This document shows, piece by piece, positions 36,301 through 46,600 of a DNA stretch of 64,000 bases. Source of the DNA: Clytia hemisphaerica (lineage: Eukaryota > Cnidaria > Hydrozoa > Leptothecata > Clytiidae); contig CACVBU010000485.1 of the NCBI GenBank assembly GCA_902728285.1, forward strand, positions 1,850,417 to 1,914,416, given 5' to 3'. The notes beneath the pieces were generated by a model. The model saw only the letters and a program-made list of their open reading frames with translations. It was not told the origin of the DNA and searched no databases. How positions within the stretch are numbered: position 1 is the first letter of the stretch; every line of letters begins with the position of its first letter. A program made the position numbers and the translations under genes.

Positions 36301-39300
36301 GTGTTCCAGCTGGGTAAGCTTTGTGTTTTCTTGACATTGCTTGATATATTTTATTCCCTAGATCCTGGTCACTGAGAGTAAAGGTAGATAATGGGCTTTT
36401 CCAGAAAAAAATTGAATATGGGGGTGGAGGATATAACAATTTTCAGTGATTTACCCCCGGACAAAGTGCCTTTGGCCCCCAGACAACTGGTTTACCCCCC
36501 CCCCTGCGGGTAAGCATCAGTTGACCCCCCTGGACAACCCAAATTACCCCCGGACAGAGCAAATTCACCCCCCAGACAAGGTAAATTTCGATGTTTTTTC
36601 GCTACCCCCCCGGACACTATATCCTCCACCCCCCCCCCATGTATGAACATTTTCTGGAAGAGCCCAATAAGAATTTGTCCCATCCTTATTTTGTAAACAA
36701 AAACTTCGGTTCCCTGTACAAATTATTTCAGCCAATTCTTCACACTCGTTGGGTTTTTGATTGAGGAGAGAAATGACAAGAAGTCTCGGTATTTTCTCAG
36801 CCATATAGGGCAGAATAGAGCTTATAGAGTAATCCATATGATTAGGAGCTTGGAAAGCATTAACTGCAGCGAATCCCAATGATGTGGTTTATGACTGATC
36901 TGGTGACGAAAAGTTTTCTTTTTATGTCAATCATCGCCGCCTTTCACTCATTCAAAATAGAACCACCTGGCAATAAAACACTTTTCCGATACCTTCAGGT
37001 GATTGCCAACTCACCTAAGCCTGAAAAGCCTTTTTAAGATACAGTGTGTCCAAATAAAAGTGGACAAATTTTTTATTTATTTCTTCTCGTTTAATTAGAT
37101 TATTTTTCTTATAAGCATATACTTTATAAGAATCAAATCAATAACTCTCGATAGACGGTGATATACCTTTGGGAATTAGTTTTTACAAAGTAAACAAGGG
37201 ATGGTGCACAATATGAGCATATTTATTGCCGACCCAAAAAAATATCAGCGTTTTGATTGGTCGAGAGCATCGAGATATTTGCGATATTTCATATTTCTCT
37301 AGTATGGAAATATGACCGCGTTGACTTTTGGGGGACTGGGTAAGCGACGGGAGAAAAATCAAAACAAACCAGCTGAGAAGAACGGAAGATGATAAAAATT
37401 GACCGTCAGTCGAACATGGTTTTTTTTTCATCTACGATTTTGTATTTCCGGGGGTTTTGTTGTTTGGAATTGATTAACTAACAGTTAGGTAGGGTCAGGG
37501 TTGCTAGTAACGGCTTGTCACTGTGCCGGGTGCATACTCGGTGCCTTGGGCCCCGCAGGGTTGCTAGTAACGGCTCGAATTTCAGTCAGGTTAAAAAAGG
37601 GGCAATTTTACCCATATTATAATAACATTACCCCCGTCTTTTTAGTCATTCTATAAGTATTTACAAATTTTATTTTCTGTTGTGCGAGTGTGGCTCAACG
37701 GATAGCGCGCTGGGTTTCTGACCCGGGGGGGGGGGCAGCTGGGCAAAAGGACCGACGGGTATGTGCGGGTCCTAAGGGTACCTTTTCCAATATGTTTAAA
37801 ATGCACTGTAAGGGTCGGAAAAACTAGAGATGCACTGTAAGGGTAGAAATTTCAGAAAATTCTTGAAAAATCTAGATATTTTGACCAAAAATGCTAGAAT
37901 TTTGACCATTTTTTGCACGAAAGGGATCGAAAGTTTGGGGGAAAATGCACTCTAAGGGTGTGATTTTCACTGATTTTTGCTGCACTGTAAGGGTGCAGTT
38001 TTAAAAGCCAATTTTTGGCCCGCACATACCGTCAGTCCGCAAACCCAGTGCCCCCCCCCCCCCCGGGGTTTCTGATCAGAGACTCTTTCATTTGGTGGGT
38101 TCGAATCCCGGTTGGGTCGATATTTGGAGAAAGTTTGAAAGATCAAATTCATAGAAAAGTTAGTAGAAATCAGAAAACAAGTCTCAGAAAGTCAGAAAAT
38201 AGAAAAGGAGATAGAGAGATAGGAAGTAGAAAAACAGAAGAGTGATGTTCGATTGACGGTCAATTTCTATCACCTTCCGAAAAGAACTGACTTTAATAAG
38301 AAAAAAAATAAGTACTAGTTATCGCATGACTTTGAGTGCAATACTCGATATTTTACTCGTTCCGAGATTTTACCGATATTTTTCCTCGCCTAAAGGCTCG
38401 GAAAAATATTACGGAAAAATCTCAGAACTCGTAAAATATTTCTCGTATTGCACTCAAAGTCATGCGATAACTAGTACTTATTTTTCTTATAAGCATATAC
38501 TTTATAAGAATCAAATTAATAACTCTTGATAAACGGTTATATACCCTTCGAAAAATTTAGACCCCGTCTAGGTTTGTCCACCCCCTGTATGGTTATAAAA
38601 TAGAACAGCCCATTGCTGAAACCATAATCGACCAACAAATAAAGGGCAGAATCGTCAATGGACCCGTAATTAGACGCAACCGAAAATTCACGACAAAAAG
38701 AATAGAGCGCTCCTCTCTTGATTCCAGACGTCTTGAAAAAATCAAGGATATCAGCGGTGGGTATTGAAGACAATACAAGAAGCGTCGAATGTTCTGCTGG
38801 TACTTAATCGATTCCGAATCTCCATTTCTTTACGAAGAATATTTTGAGGTGGGCTTGGCAATAAAGGTGAAATGGATGCAGAAAGATCTTCGAACTGGGT
38901 GGAAGCCTGGCTGGTATTCTGCTGTTGTCCAATCAAAACGACACCATCAACATCATTTACAATTTAGAACCTAACGTGATATACTCAGTGGAAATATCCC
39001 CCTTGCATTTCGTCTGGCAGAATCAAATTAGCTGCGAAATGATTTAATTAACTAGCCAATGTATACTTTTTCCTATATTGCATCCATTTTCCAGTCCCCA
39101 CCTAGCCATAACTACTTCATCTTTTTCATTTTTAAATCAAAAAACTTTTGAGCTTGTTTGTTTACATGCTTGGAGGTCTTTTTCTATGCTCGCTAGCCGG
39201 AAATCTCTTTTTGGGAATCTACTCTCGGGTACCTAATAGCCGTCCCCCCCCCGCTAATTAATTTTTCGAAAATTTTCCACCCAGGACATTCTTATTCCAA

Positions 39301-42300
39301 CCCCCCCCTGCTTATTAATTTTTGGAAAAATTTTTTTAAAAGTTTCCTCTTTTGTCCTAATTCAGCTGTATTAGCCTCCTTTTCAAAAATTTTCCACCCA
39401 GGACATTTTTATTCCAACCCCCCCGCTTATTAAGTTTTGAGATTTTTTCCAACCCCCCCCCCGCTTATTCCAAACCCCCCGGCTATTAGGTACCCGAGAG
39501 TAATTGTTTAATCGTTTTTCCCTTTTTAGCCCATTAAGACTACGTGCTTCTTAAAGCGTAGGATTATAGGAATCAGCTGACGATTCGTGATGTTACGTTT
39601 TATTCTTGATCGACTAGACCCAAATCATTTTTTAGCAGAAAAGTCAGTTAGGGTAAACAAAATCATGGTATAGGGTTAAAGAATTTTCTAATCGGAATTA
39701 CATAGGGGTAAGGGATTTGTAGTTCTGGAATTCCATAGGAGCAGATGATTTGAAGTCCCAGAATTACATAGGGGTAGGGGATTTTTTAGACACGGAATTC
39801 CATAGGGGTAAGGGAATTTTCGGTCCGGAATTCCATGGGGGTGCACCTAAAAAAGGAACCTCCTCAACAGAGGGGTACGGACTTTATCTGGAAAAGCCCA
39901 TTGCAGAAATTGAAAATATGTTTTCTTCAGTAGATCAGCTTTTGCCTCTAAGGTTTCCCTGAGCTTTCATGACGTTTGAATTTGAAGACTGTATTATGAT
40001 TCATGATCATCCAAAAATTTTGAAGCCGCTTCGGATGTTCTCAATATTTTGGGTATTTTTGTCCATTTTCCTAAAAGAAATTGGGTGTTTTAGAGTCCAC
40101 GGAGCCTTAAAATGTTCTTAACTTGTTCTTAATATTTTGGCCATTGAAGCCTTTTGTTCTTATATAGTTTGTTCTTACTAGATTTTTTGGCAAGTTTTTT
40201 AAGCAAAGTATAACTATTATCCTGCCACTCGTACTGTCTTCAAGAAAATTGGGAACTGATTTCTCTTTATCTTGTATTCTTTTACCAGCTTGGTCAAGTT
40301 GGTCATGTAAGCATTGTTCAAAGACAGCCATACGAACACGCACGTGTCATCATGGATGTCCTAGCAAAACGACCGAAACTAAAGAAATGTGCCAAATTGA
40401 ATCTTCATGCTTCCCTGACAAAGGTAATACAACCCTGTGTCAAGTGAAAGTGCTTCTTAGTTCTTTAAAGAGGAAAACAAGTACTTGACAGGGTTATTAT
40501 TCACTGGGGACGAGTTTAGCCGCATTCGGTGAAGGGTTTTTACGTCAAATACTGAATGTGGATTCTGTTAATTTCAATTATTGCCCCGCAGGGGATTTTG
40601 TTCCTTCACGTAGTGGACTTGCTCGCCAGAAAAATATTCATGTCGTTGATGTTTCTTCTGATTCTGAGCGGGCCGCTGCTGTTAAAAAATGGTCACGCGC
40701 ACCTATTGTTTTGTCTACTTTGTTGCGACTTGTATTGATTTTAGTTCTATTCTATTCTTCTATTTATTAAATTCTAAAGTAAAACAGGGACAGTGCACAA
40801 TATGTGCATTATTTTTCTTATAAACACCAACTTTATTAGAATCAGATCAATAACCATAGTATAAGAAAGCCGCGGCTGGAATATGTACCGCATTGTCTTT
40901 TCAGTTAATTGCTGTTCCATCTCTGTCTCCGAGCTTTATAAGAACATCAAGATGATCAGTTTTTTATTGGTAGATAGTTTTTGAAATTTTTTTCTTATTT
41001 TCCTTCACAAAAAGTTTTTTTGTTACTAGATATCTTTGAATCTGTACCCAATAGAACACTTGAACTAATTTTGGACATATTTTAGGGGTATTTTTTGGAA
41101 ACATAGTTTTTCGCTAAAATTGAAATTATAAGAACTATATTCAAGATGACAACTTTCCTGTCAGTTTAAATGATAAATTTTGAAGGTGCTGGCTTGAAAT
41201 TTTCACAGTGTTATCTTGATGTAGCTTTTCATTAATTTCAAAAGAGATTTCACTGAAATATTGCGAAGGCATTTCGAGGCACCTCGTTAATTTTTGAGTT
41301 CTTTCAGCCCAGCCATTTTGTGCTTGTTTCAATTTCTTAGTGTTGATTTTTCCGTTACAATGATTTTATAATGCAAGTGTATTATCAAGAGCATATCATT
41401 AATGTCTAAAACGCACTGAGAAGTAATTATTAACGACAAACCAATAAAATTTACCATTAAAGATGCTACATTACTGATTTCTTGATCAACAAATAGTCAT
41501 CAAATACGACAGAGATAGAATAACAGAAATTCAGATGTTATCATTCCAGCCGCGGCTTTCTTATACTATGCAATAACTCTTGATAGACAGCCATATCTTT
41601 TTTGGTAATTAGTTCCTACAAAGTAAGTAAACAAGGGATATTTAAAAGATATTTTACTGTGTGCGCCAAGCTGTACACCTCGTTTGTTTTTTATCAGCCA
41701 ATCAGTTCATTCTCGATTATGAATGCGTTTGCGAGGCATTCATAGCGCGACCGCTACTTGCTAGTATAACCCAAATAGAACGGTCGTAGCGATAATTACT
41801 TTTGGAAGTTGCCACTGCCAATTTTCTTTAGCTCAAATTTACTTTTCATTCAATCTACACACATATACCATCTATCTACACTAAAAAATTATTTTTTAGT
41901 TATAAGCTACAACACTGGTTTATGGGGCAGTTGGCGTTCATGGGAGTATTGCCCAAAAGGAACCTGGGTTGTCAAGCTACAAACAAATATCGAAAGCCAC
42001 CAAGGAGGTATAGAATCTTTCATAAAAAGTTGTTTCCGAGAATTTCATGGCATGGTTTTTTAAAATCTCTTCAGTTCCTGCCAAGTATAATTTTCATCGT
42101 TCTTGAAATTAATCAAAATACAAAATTATCTCGGGTTATAAATTGGTTCTCAGGGCAAATTTTCTTATGAAATGGGTTCTATGGTAAATACATGTGTTTT
42201 ATATCTTATCTTAGAGCAGTTACAACTCTAGATAGAGAGATAGGAATTTACTACTCACTATAGCTAGATACTGATAGTTTTTAATAAAGTTTTTCTCTTT

Positions 42301-43022
42301 GTTCAATGTATGTCTCTTTTTATCCCAGATGGCGATGACACGGCATTAAATGCAATCTCTTTAAGATGTAACGATGATGTTGGCGCTACCATCAAAAGTG
42401 GATCCACCAATTGGGGCACTTGGCAAGCCGAGTCACAAAAATGTATTAATGGATTTTACGGTGGAATGCTAAAATTTGAAAGCTCCCAGGTAATACACAT
42501 TGGACTTCTGTAACTTATCATCTCCGAAGAATCAAAATATCATTTTAAGGGTTTTAAATTTTCCAGCAGTCAATAATTTCGGTTTCTCAAGAACCAAGAA
42601 CTCAAATTTACCCCGGTTTAAAAGGTCTTCTTATTGAGTTGATAATTTTACAGTTTAGATACCATTACACCTCCTTAATAAAGTTTGATTACATAGATCC
42701 TTCTACTCTTCTTATCAAAATATTTATTCCAACCCCTCCCACGTGCTAAAATTACCTTGTAAGAAATAAATCTTATTTTATAATGAATTTTCAGGGGTCT
42801 GATGATGACGATACTTCGACCAATGCCATTCGTTTGATATGTCGAGATGACAATCAGTGGTACAGAAGCGGTGAAGGCGGTTGGGGTTCATGGACACAAA
42901 GCACTTACTGTCCTGCTGGCTACAAAATTGTTGGTCTTCAAACACAGATCGAAAGTGACCAAGGGAGTGACGACGATACTAGTTTGAATGGTGTTCGATT
43001 GTTGTGTCGATATTTTGGATAA
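30323..43022 (+). CDS. gene B: secreted TSP1-VMO-I protein
   Basis: Proposed exons: 30323-30380 (signal peptide), 30526-30879 (unknown domain), 31974-32012 (truncated TSP1), 32110-32280 and 35999-36169 (TSP1 cassettes), 40289-40423 (diverged TSP1), 41900-42007, 42329-42489 and 42795-43022 (VMO-I). Exon lengths sum to 1425 nt, 475 codons with the TAA, and every phase matches (phase 1, the last intron phase 0). The product would be a ~474-residue secreted modular protein, probably of matrix, mucus or egg coat. The long introns hold several MITEs and a duplicated promoter plus signal exon (35581-35795). Transcripts may therefore start at either promoter, or the locus may now be two genes. Which cassettes are used is inference; the individual exons are well supported. 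Confidence 0.72.
30526..30879 (+). CDS. gene B exon 2: 118-aa domain of unknown family
   Basis: 354-nt phase 1-1 exon with acceptor TTTTAG; the TTTCAG six bases later is also in frame. Residues include GGQIYPSNEVQSVALNSDF, KNWTIQTAPNEEAKSIILYY and MHAFYSNVKIVLKG. No cysteines; alternating hydrophobic residues suggest a beta-sandwich; NRS and NWT are possible N-glycosylation sites. Present once in the window. I do not recognise the family. Confidence 0.65.
30923..31899. mobile_element. ~980-bp foldback element in gene B intron 2
   Basis: CCGGGGGACACT..TGACGACATATG at the left is mirrored by CATACCCGTCATC..TAGTACCCCCGG at the right. A second inner inverted pair, GATTTATTATACACTGGATA, lies at ~31119-31138 and ~31819-31838. 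No coding frame of note. Confidence 0.55.
31974..32012 (+). CDS. gene B: truncated TSP1 exon remnant
   Basis: After acceptor TTTTAG the sequence reads NGEWANWGSWNAC, the start of a TSP1 repeat with its W..W..W ladder. About 10 bases after that it breaks into TSP1-array DNA (TAGGTATATTGACC). A GTAGGT donor at 32013 leaves a 39-nt phase 1-1 mini-exon, so it could be spliced in without a frame change. The missing remainder was presumably lost when the array unit recombined in. Confidence 0.4.
32110..32280 (+). CDS. gene B exon: TSP1 cassette
   Basis: 171-nt phase 1-1 exon, NTNPCPG type, peptide identical to gene A cassettes 1 and 2. Its surrounding unit (about 32.03-33.0 kb) is also nearly identical to the copy-A array, including the hairpin after the donor. 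Confidence 0.85.
32555..32850. mobile_element. diverged G/C-ended MITE in the TSP1 unit (copy B)
   Basis: Same position and sequence as 4101-4396; copied with the unit. Confidence 0.65.
33003..35290 (+). repeat. segmental duplication block, copy 2
   Basis: Collinear with 21331-26480 but without the 766-bp and 2433-bp transposons, so it preserves both empty target sites (about 33687 and 33994). It joins the TSP1 unit at 33002/33003 (TAGATGTA|TCAGAGATTTGGG). No gene is seen. Confidence 0.85.
34605..34865 (+). repeat. 22-bp minisatellite, ~12 units
   Basis: Expanded paralogue of 25930-26062, unit AATCTACTAACCGGTCAGAGCC. Confidence 0.85.
35581..35588 (+). promoter_or_regulatory. TATA box of the duplicated promoter
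   Basis: TATATAAG, 157 bases before the second signal-peptide ATG (35738). Its flanks match those of 30168 closely. Confidence 0.6.
35738..35795 (+). CDS. duplicated signal-peptide exon with a novel donor
   Basis: It encodes MRKQRAAAAILILFSQISG, one substitution (V to A) and a changed last residue relative to 30323-30380. Homology stops after TCTCTG and TSP1-array DNA (GATGTATAAAGCATC) follows. The fusion creates a GTATAA donor at 35796 that again ends the exon after 19 codons plus one base, phase 1. Spliced to 35999 it would give signal peptide - TSP1 - TSP1 - VMO-I: 58+171+135+108+161+228 = 861 nt, 286 residues without a stop. It may be an alternative first exon of gene B or an independent gene. 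Confidence 0.5.
35999..36169 (+). CDS. gene B exon: TSP1 cassette (NINPCSG type)
   Basis: 171-nt phase 1-1 exon, the paralogue of gene A cassette 3. From here to 43.0 kb the DNA is collinear with gene A from 5.8 to 10.7 kb. Confidence 0.85.
36388..36665. mobile_element. MITE with TIR GGGCTTTTCCAGAAAA (copy B)
   Basis: Paralogous to 6228-6514, with different lengths of the C runs in the core. Confidence 0.7.
37683..38240 (+). mobile_element. tRNA-derived SINE interrupted by a MITE
   Basis: Left part 37683-37721 has GTGGCTCAACGGATAGCGC (box A). Right part 38076-38240 has GGTGGGTTCGAATCCCGG (box B) and an A-rich AGAAA-type tail. Joined, the head resembles a tRNA whose anticodon loop would be GTTTCTGA. 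The MITE at 37722-38067 sits exactly there, with this octamer duplicated. A SINE is preferred over a functional tRNA because of the tail and poor acceptor pairing. Confidence 0.6.
37722..38067 (-). mobile_element. 346-bp G/C-ended MITE, 8-bp duplication GTTTCTGA
   Basis: It begins CCCGGGGGGGGGG and ends CCCCCCCGGG. GTTTCTGA is duplicated at 37714-37721 and 38068-38075. The interior holds repeated CACTGTAAGGGT words and is the inverted relative of 51127-51468. Confidence 0.85.
38305..38486. mobile_element. near-perfect hairpin element (~180 bp)
   Basis: ATAAGTACTAGTTATCGCAT.. is answered by ..ATGCGATAACTAGTACTTAT. The arms pair almost throughout (about 80 bases each) around a short loop at CCTCGCCTAAAGGC. 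Absent from copy A. Confidence 0.75.
38701..39030 (+). pseudogene. intronic ORF relic (copy B)
   Basis: Paralogue of 7270-7672, with the same FLYEEYFEVGLAIKVKW and GWKPGWYSAVVQS words. The block around 7335-7378 is missing and a stop interrupts where copy A reads TSIDSE. Different damage in the two copies shows there is no selection to keep it open. Confidence 0.4.
39222..39500. mobile_element. 279-bp MITE with TIR CTCTCGGGTACCTAATAGCC, TA target
   Basis: Perfect 21-bp terminal inverted repeats (CTCTCGGGTACCTAATAGCC.. / ..GGCTATTAGGTACCCGAGAG), TA on both sides. Copy A has the single TA at 7852-7853. The core holds repeated TTTTCCACCCAGGACAT and C-run words. Tc1/mariner-type target choice. 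Confidence 0.9.
39665..39845. repeat. minisatellite, GGAATTCCATAGGGGT units (copy B)
   Basis: Paralogue of 8020-8168, with about one additional ~40-base unit. Confidence 0.55.
40289..40423 (+). CDS. gene B exon: diverged TSP1
   Basis: 135-nt phase 1-1 exon, WSSWSCKHCSK..RTRTCHHGC..EMCQIESSCFPDK, with a few replacements relative to gene A (Q to K, S to P/S, T to K). All six cysteines are kept. Confidence 0.8.
40855..41570. mobile_element. 716-bp TIR element, 7-bp duplication CAATAAC
   Basis: Perfect 28-bp TIR beginning CATAGTATAAGAAAGCCGCG. CAATAAC is duplicated at 40848-40854 and 41571-41577 and is single in copy A (about 9166-9172). No transposase frame. Subterminal words (TTGTCTTTTC, CCATCTCTGTC, GACAGAGATAGAA) are shared with 43189-43934, so both belong to one family. 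CA ends and a 7-8 bp duplication fit hAT- or P-like groups. Confidence 0.88.
41900..42007 (+). CDS. gene B exon: VMO-I part 1
   Basis: 108-nt phase 1-1 exon, SYNTGLWGSWRSWEYCPKGT then WVVKLQTNIESHQGG. Paralogue of 9501-9608. Confidence 0.85.
42329..42489 (+). CDS. gene B exon: VMO-I part 2
   Basis: 161-nt exon, DGDDTALNAISLRCNDDVGA, TNWGTWQAESQKC, ending FESSQ in phase 0. Paralogue of 9933-10093. Confidence 0.85.
42795..43022 (+). CDS. gene B terminal exon: VMO-I part 3
   Basis: Terminal exon starting GSDDDDTSTNAIRLIC and ending DDDTSLNGVRLLCRYFG then TAA. It is one codon shorter than copy A (PAGYKIVG against PAGLYRIVG). Confidence 0.9.
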   Translation, partial: GSDDDDTSTNAIRLICRDDNQWYRSGEGGWGSWTQSTYCPAGYKIVGLQTQIESDQGSDDDTSLNGVRLLCRYFG

Positions 43023-43188
43023 GGCAATGGCGTGATACAGATAATTGATAAAGGGGGTGTTTGTGCATTTTAACTAGTACTAATTATTACAAATTGTATA
43101 CTTTTTTTGTTTTGTTTTGTTTTGTTTTGTTAATTATGAATTGCATTAAAAAAATTGTTCTATAGGATTAATCACTACATCGTTCAAA

Positions 43189-43934
43189 CAGGGATATGTT
43201 ATAGCGTAGCTGGATGAAGGACGAGAATTCCTTAGCGGATTACTCCGTTGTCTTTTCTATTGTAAACTGTTCATAATAGAAATCCATCTCTGTCCCCTTA
43301 AGTGTTCTGTTTTTATAAGAAAAATGAAGCAGACAAAGTATTCATGCAGTACGTTTGCATATATTTTGCTATGATGTTCCCGCTTTTCATCAAAATAATA
43401 TTTGCAAAAGATACCCCAAAAACTTCTTTGTAAATGAAATCTAATTTTATCAGCGTGTGTTATGAATTTGAGAGGCTTTCATGATTTCTCTTTAAAAATT
43501 TCGGATGTAAATATTTTGACAAATATTGTTTCAATTGACTTGAAATTTTTTCCATAATCAGACATACCGACTTGCTATCTGAAAATATCAGTTAGAAAGT
43601 GAGGCACCCCGCGGTGTAGCGCGGTATTTCAAATGAAAAAGAGCTATTTATAATCTTACAGAAGGAATTTCTTATAACTTTACTAATAAAAACAATGTTT
43701 TTCATTTTTTTAAATTGTCATTAACCAATGTTTTACAGACCCTCTTGATAATTAAAAGTTTTTAATCGTGAACAATAAATGCAGCAGCAGAATCATTGGC
43801 TAAAAAGAAATCCAAATTTCACGAATTTGTAATTAAAAAAGTTTAATTTCATATCAAATTTTAATGTCAGGGACAGAGATAGAACAAGGCCTTTTCAAAT
43901 GTGCGTTATCCAGCTGTGCTATAACATATCCCTG
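43189..43934. mobile_element. 746-bp TIR element CAGGGATATGTTATAGC
   Basis: TIRs CAGGGATATGTTATAGCGTA and its complement (2-3 mismatches in 27). Absent from copy A. The junction in B also lacks ~25 bases present in A (AGTTTCTCAAACCTTAAG..), so no target duplication remains. CAGGG ends are common in hAT elements. Confidence 0.8.
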
Positions 43935-44860
43935 ATTACAAGAAATATCTCTTTTGTAGCATGATATAATTACATTGTTTCGATTTTAGAGGGATTCAGT
44001 AAATTGTTCCTCTTAAGAGTAAAATTATCTATAAAATAGGTGCTCATCCTTTACCAGTGGATACCCCTTAAAACCTACAGCAAAAAAAAGGTATCCCCTA
44101 TATCCTGATAGAGAAAGCAGTAAGGGCGGAAACTTTTTCTGGTGAGTCAAGGCTACCTATGAATTTCTTCCCTGGGTATGGTTTTTTGAAATAATAAACA
44201 GACTTCATGTTATGATTCTCTACCGCTGACTATTTTTAAAAAGCGCTGATGACATTTCTGAGTTGTGTTTTCAACGACGCGAGAAAAAAAATTAGCTTTG
44301 AACTTGATCCAAGATCTTGGATTGTCGTCATGGTTACTTTTCTCTGCGTTGATTGCGTGCTGAATAGAATCTGGATTGGTCAGCACAGGTCGATATATGA
44401 TTTTGGCCTGTGCTTTTCACGGTAAAGTACTAGTAGAAAGACACATATCTTCTAGCTCAATTTCATCATTGCGTGATAGTAAAAAGGGGAAAGGAATGGA
44501 AAAGAATAAATTTGTCATATATATCATTTCATTTAACCATCAATTAATAAGAGGCCCATTATTGAGACGAATCATGTGACTAACCATACTTGTAAATTAT
44601 GTAAAAAATTTACTTCAATTTACTCCTCCTATTTGTATTTACTTCTTCCATTAATGCAGTATTTTAAATAATGTCTCAATATATTGTATTAACTAATAAA
44701 TATTAATTCGTCTCGTTGTTATGGGAAATCTTATTTTTAGAATAATTATAGGAATAAAGCTTGGCCATTCATTCAGTCATTGAGTCGCAAAAACTTCCCT
44801 TTCAGTAACTCTTTTCAACTATACGTAATTAATCATTCAATAGGGATTAAATTGAGACTT
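43935..44860 (+). repeat. end of the A/B segmental duplication
   Basis: Collinear with 10826-11090 and 11440-12090 of copy A; the intervening R-repeat part is deleted in B. Homology ends near ATACGTAATTAATCATT at about 44840. No gene. Confidence 0.7.
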
Positions 44861-44862
44861 TT

Positions 44863-44873
44863 TATTTATATAG
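44863..44873 (+). promoter_or_regulatory. possible TATA box, PAN gene
   Basis: TATTTATATAG, about 80 bases before the ATG at 44947. A TTTTTAG at 44904-44910 could instead be an acceptor of a 5' UTR intron. Confidence 0.3.
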
Positions 44874-44946
44874 TAGATATATATATTATTGCTTTTGGCT
44901 TTGTTTTTAGGATATATTATTGTAATATCACTTAAAGGTGAAAATC

Positions 44947-46563
44947 ATGTTTTCCTTCGCTTTGGTCATGATTCTACAATTGGTTCAAACAAAACAACAA
45001 TCCTTAACATTCACTGATGTGCGTCCGAATAAACGCTTGGTATCGAATATTATAACAGTATTTTCGGACATTTCCGGACAAACGCCTATACCGTGTTTGA
45101 AAAATTGTCTCGCTAATCAAAATAAATGTAAATCGATCAACTTCAACGCGAAACTTAAAATTTGTGAGTTACTTGGAGATAATGTTCATTCAACACACAA
45201 TAAACTCAGCTTGAAAACTGAGAAGGACTGGGTGTATTATGGACCAAAACAACAAAAGGAGGTAATCAATTATCTTTCGACGCTGCAGTACTTTAAATTT
45301 AATATACGCATTGAATTTACGGTTCTGTTCTTTTTACATGGGCTCATCAGTAGCGTAGACAGGGGGGGGGCGCAAAACTTGTGTAGGAGAGCAGATTTTT
45401 TTGATACAGTAATTATCTTTTTACATTAAAAATCTGCTCTCATGCACAAATTTTGCGCTCCTCTGTGCTGTCTACATTACTGCTCGTATTCTAGCGAAAA
45501 GAGTTTCTATATAGGAAGTACCTATATCTATAGAGGTCTGCGATTCAGACTACTTTTTACAGTACTTAAAATTCAAGAAAAATCTATTTACACACCCTCA
45601 TCTCACAGACCCGGCTGGATTTGATTAGCCAGTGGGTGTAAAAATAACAGAAAAGTTTTTATGGCAGGGGATTTGATTTTAATTGTTTTCTAGCCAGAAA
45701 ATTCATCTGGGATGGAAAAAAAAACATAATAATTCGTGAGAATTTGCTTATCTGGTTATTTTCAGTGGGGACAAAAATTATAGACGATATTTTTGCCAAT
45801 TTTTCCAGTGGGAAGGGTTCCCAATGGGTCTGTGAGAAAGGAGGTGTATTTACATTTTCTTCCAAAGGTTTATACAGGATGTGATCAATTCAAAGATATT
45901 GATGGACGAGAATACTGTTGTCCTACAGGAACCTATGGATCACGTTGTCAATTTCAACGTAAGTTTTCACTTCAACATAGATGCATTGGGCTTTTCTAGA
46001 AAGAAATTGAATATGGGTGTCAGAGGATATAATATTTTTTGGAAATTTACCCCCCCCCCTCTCGGACATTGTGACTTTTGACCCCCCCTCAGACAACAGG
46101 TCTAACCCGTCGGACAAGCATTAGTTGACCGATCAAAATTCCCCTCAAACAGAGCAAAATCACCCCAAACAGAGCAAGTTTACCCCCTGGACAAAGTAAA
46201 TTTTGTAGATCTTTCACTACCCCTGGACACTATATCCTCCACCCCCATGTACGGACATTTTCTGGAAGAGTTCATTCATTCAAAATGAGCCTTAAAAGTC
46301 TAAGCATGAGTAACTATGATCGTAAAAATCGTTGTATTCTTTTTAATACATATCTAGCTACTCTCCATCAAATTAGTTGACATTTTTAAAGTACTAATAA
46401 TTTTCTCAAATTCCAGCCTCTGGTTTCCAACATTGAAAAAGTTCTGAGAAGTATTTTAAAAGCATCTATGAGTGTTGCAATGGTTTACCTATAAACACTT
46501 GTCATTTTTATTATCACTTAGGAACTACGACCACTACACCAACAACGACAACGACACCGACAC

Positions 46564-46600
<37 letters not shown>

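Larger units (their letters stand above)
37228..38486. mobile_element. composite insertion in copy B intron
   Basis: Copy A reads straight through at about 7060-7075 where copy B carries ~1.26 kb. Inside it are an inverted pair 37384-37417 / 38245-38278 (GATGATAAAAATTGACCGTC and its complement), a tRNA-derived SINE split by a MITE, and a hairpin element at the right edge. This indicates layered insertions, each described separately. Confidence 0.6.
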
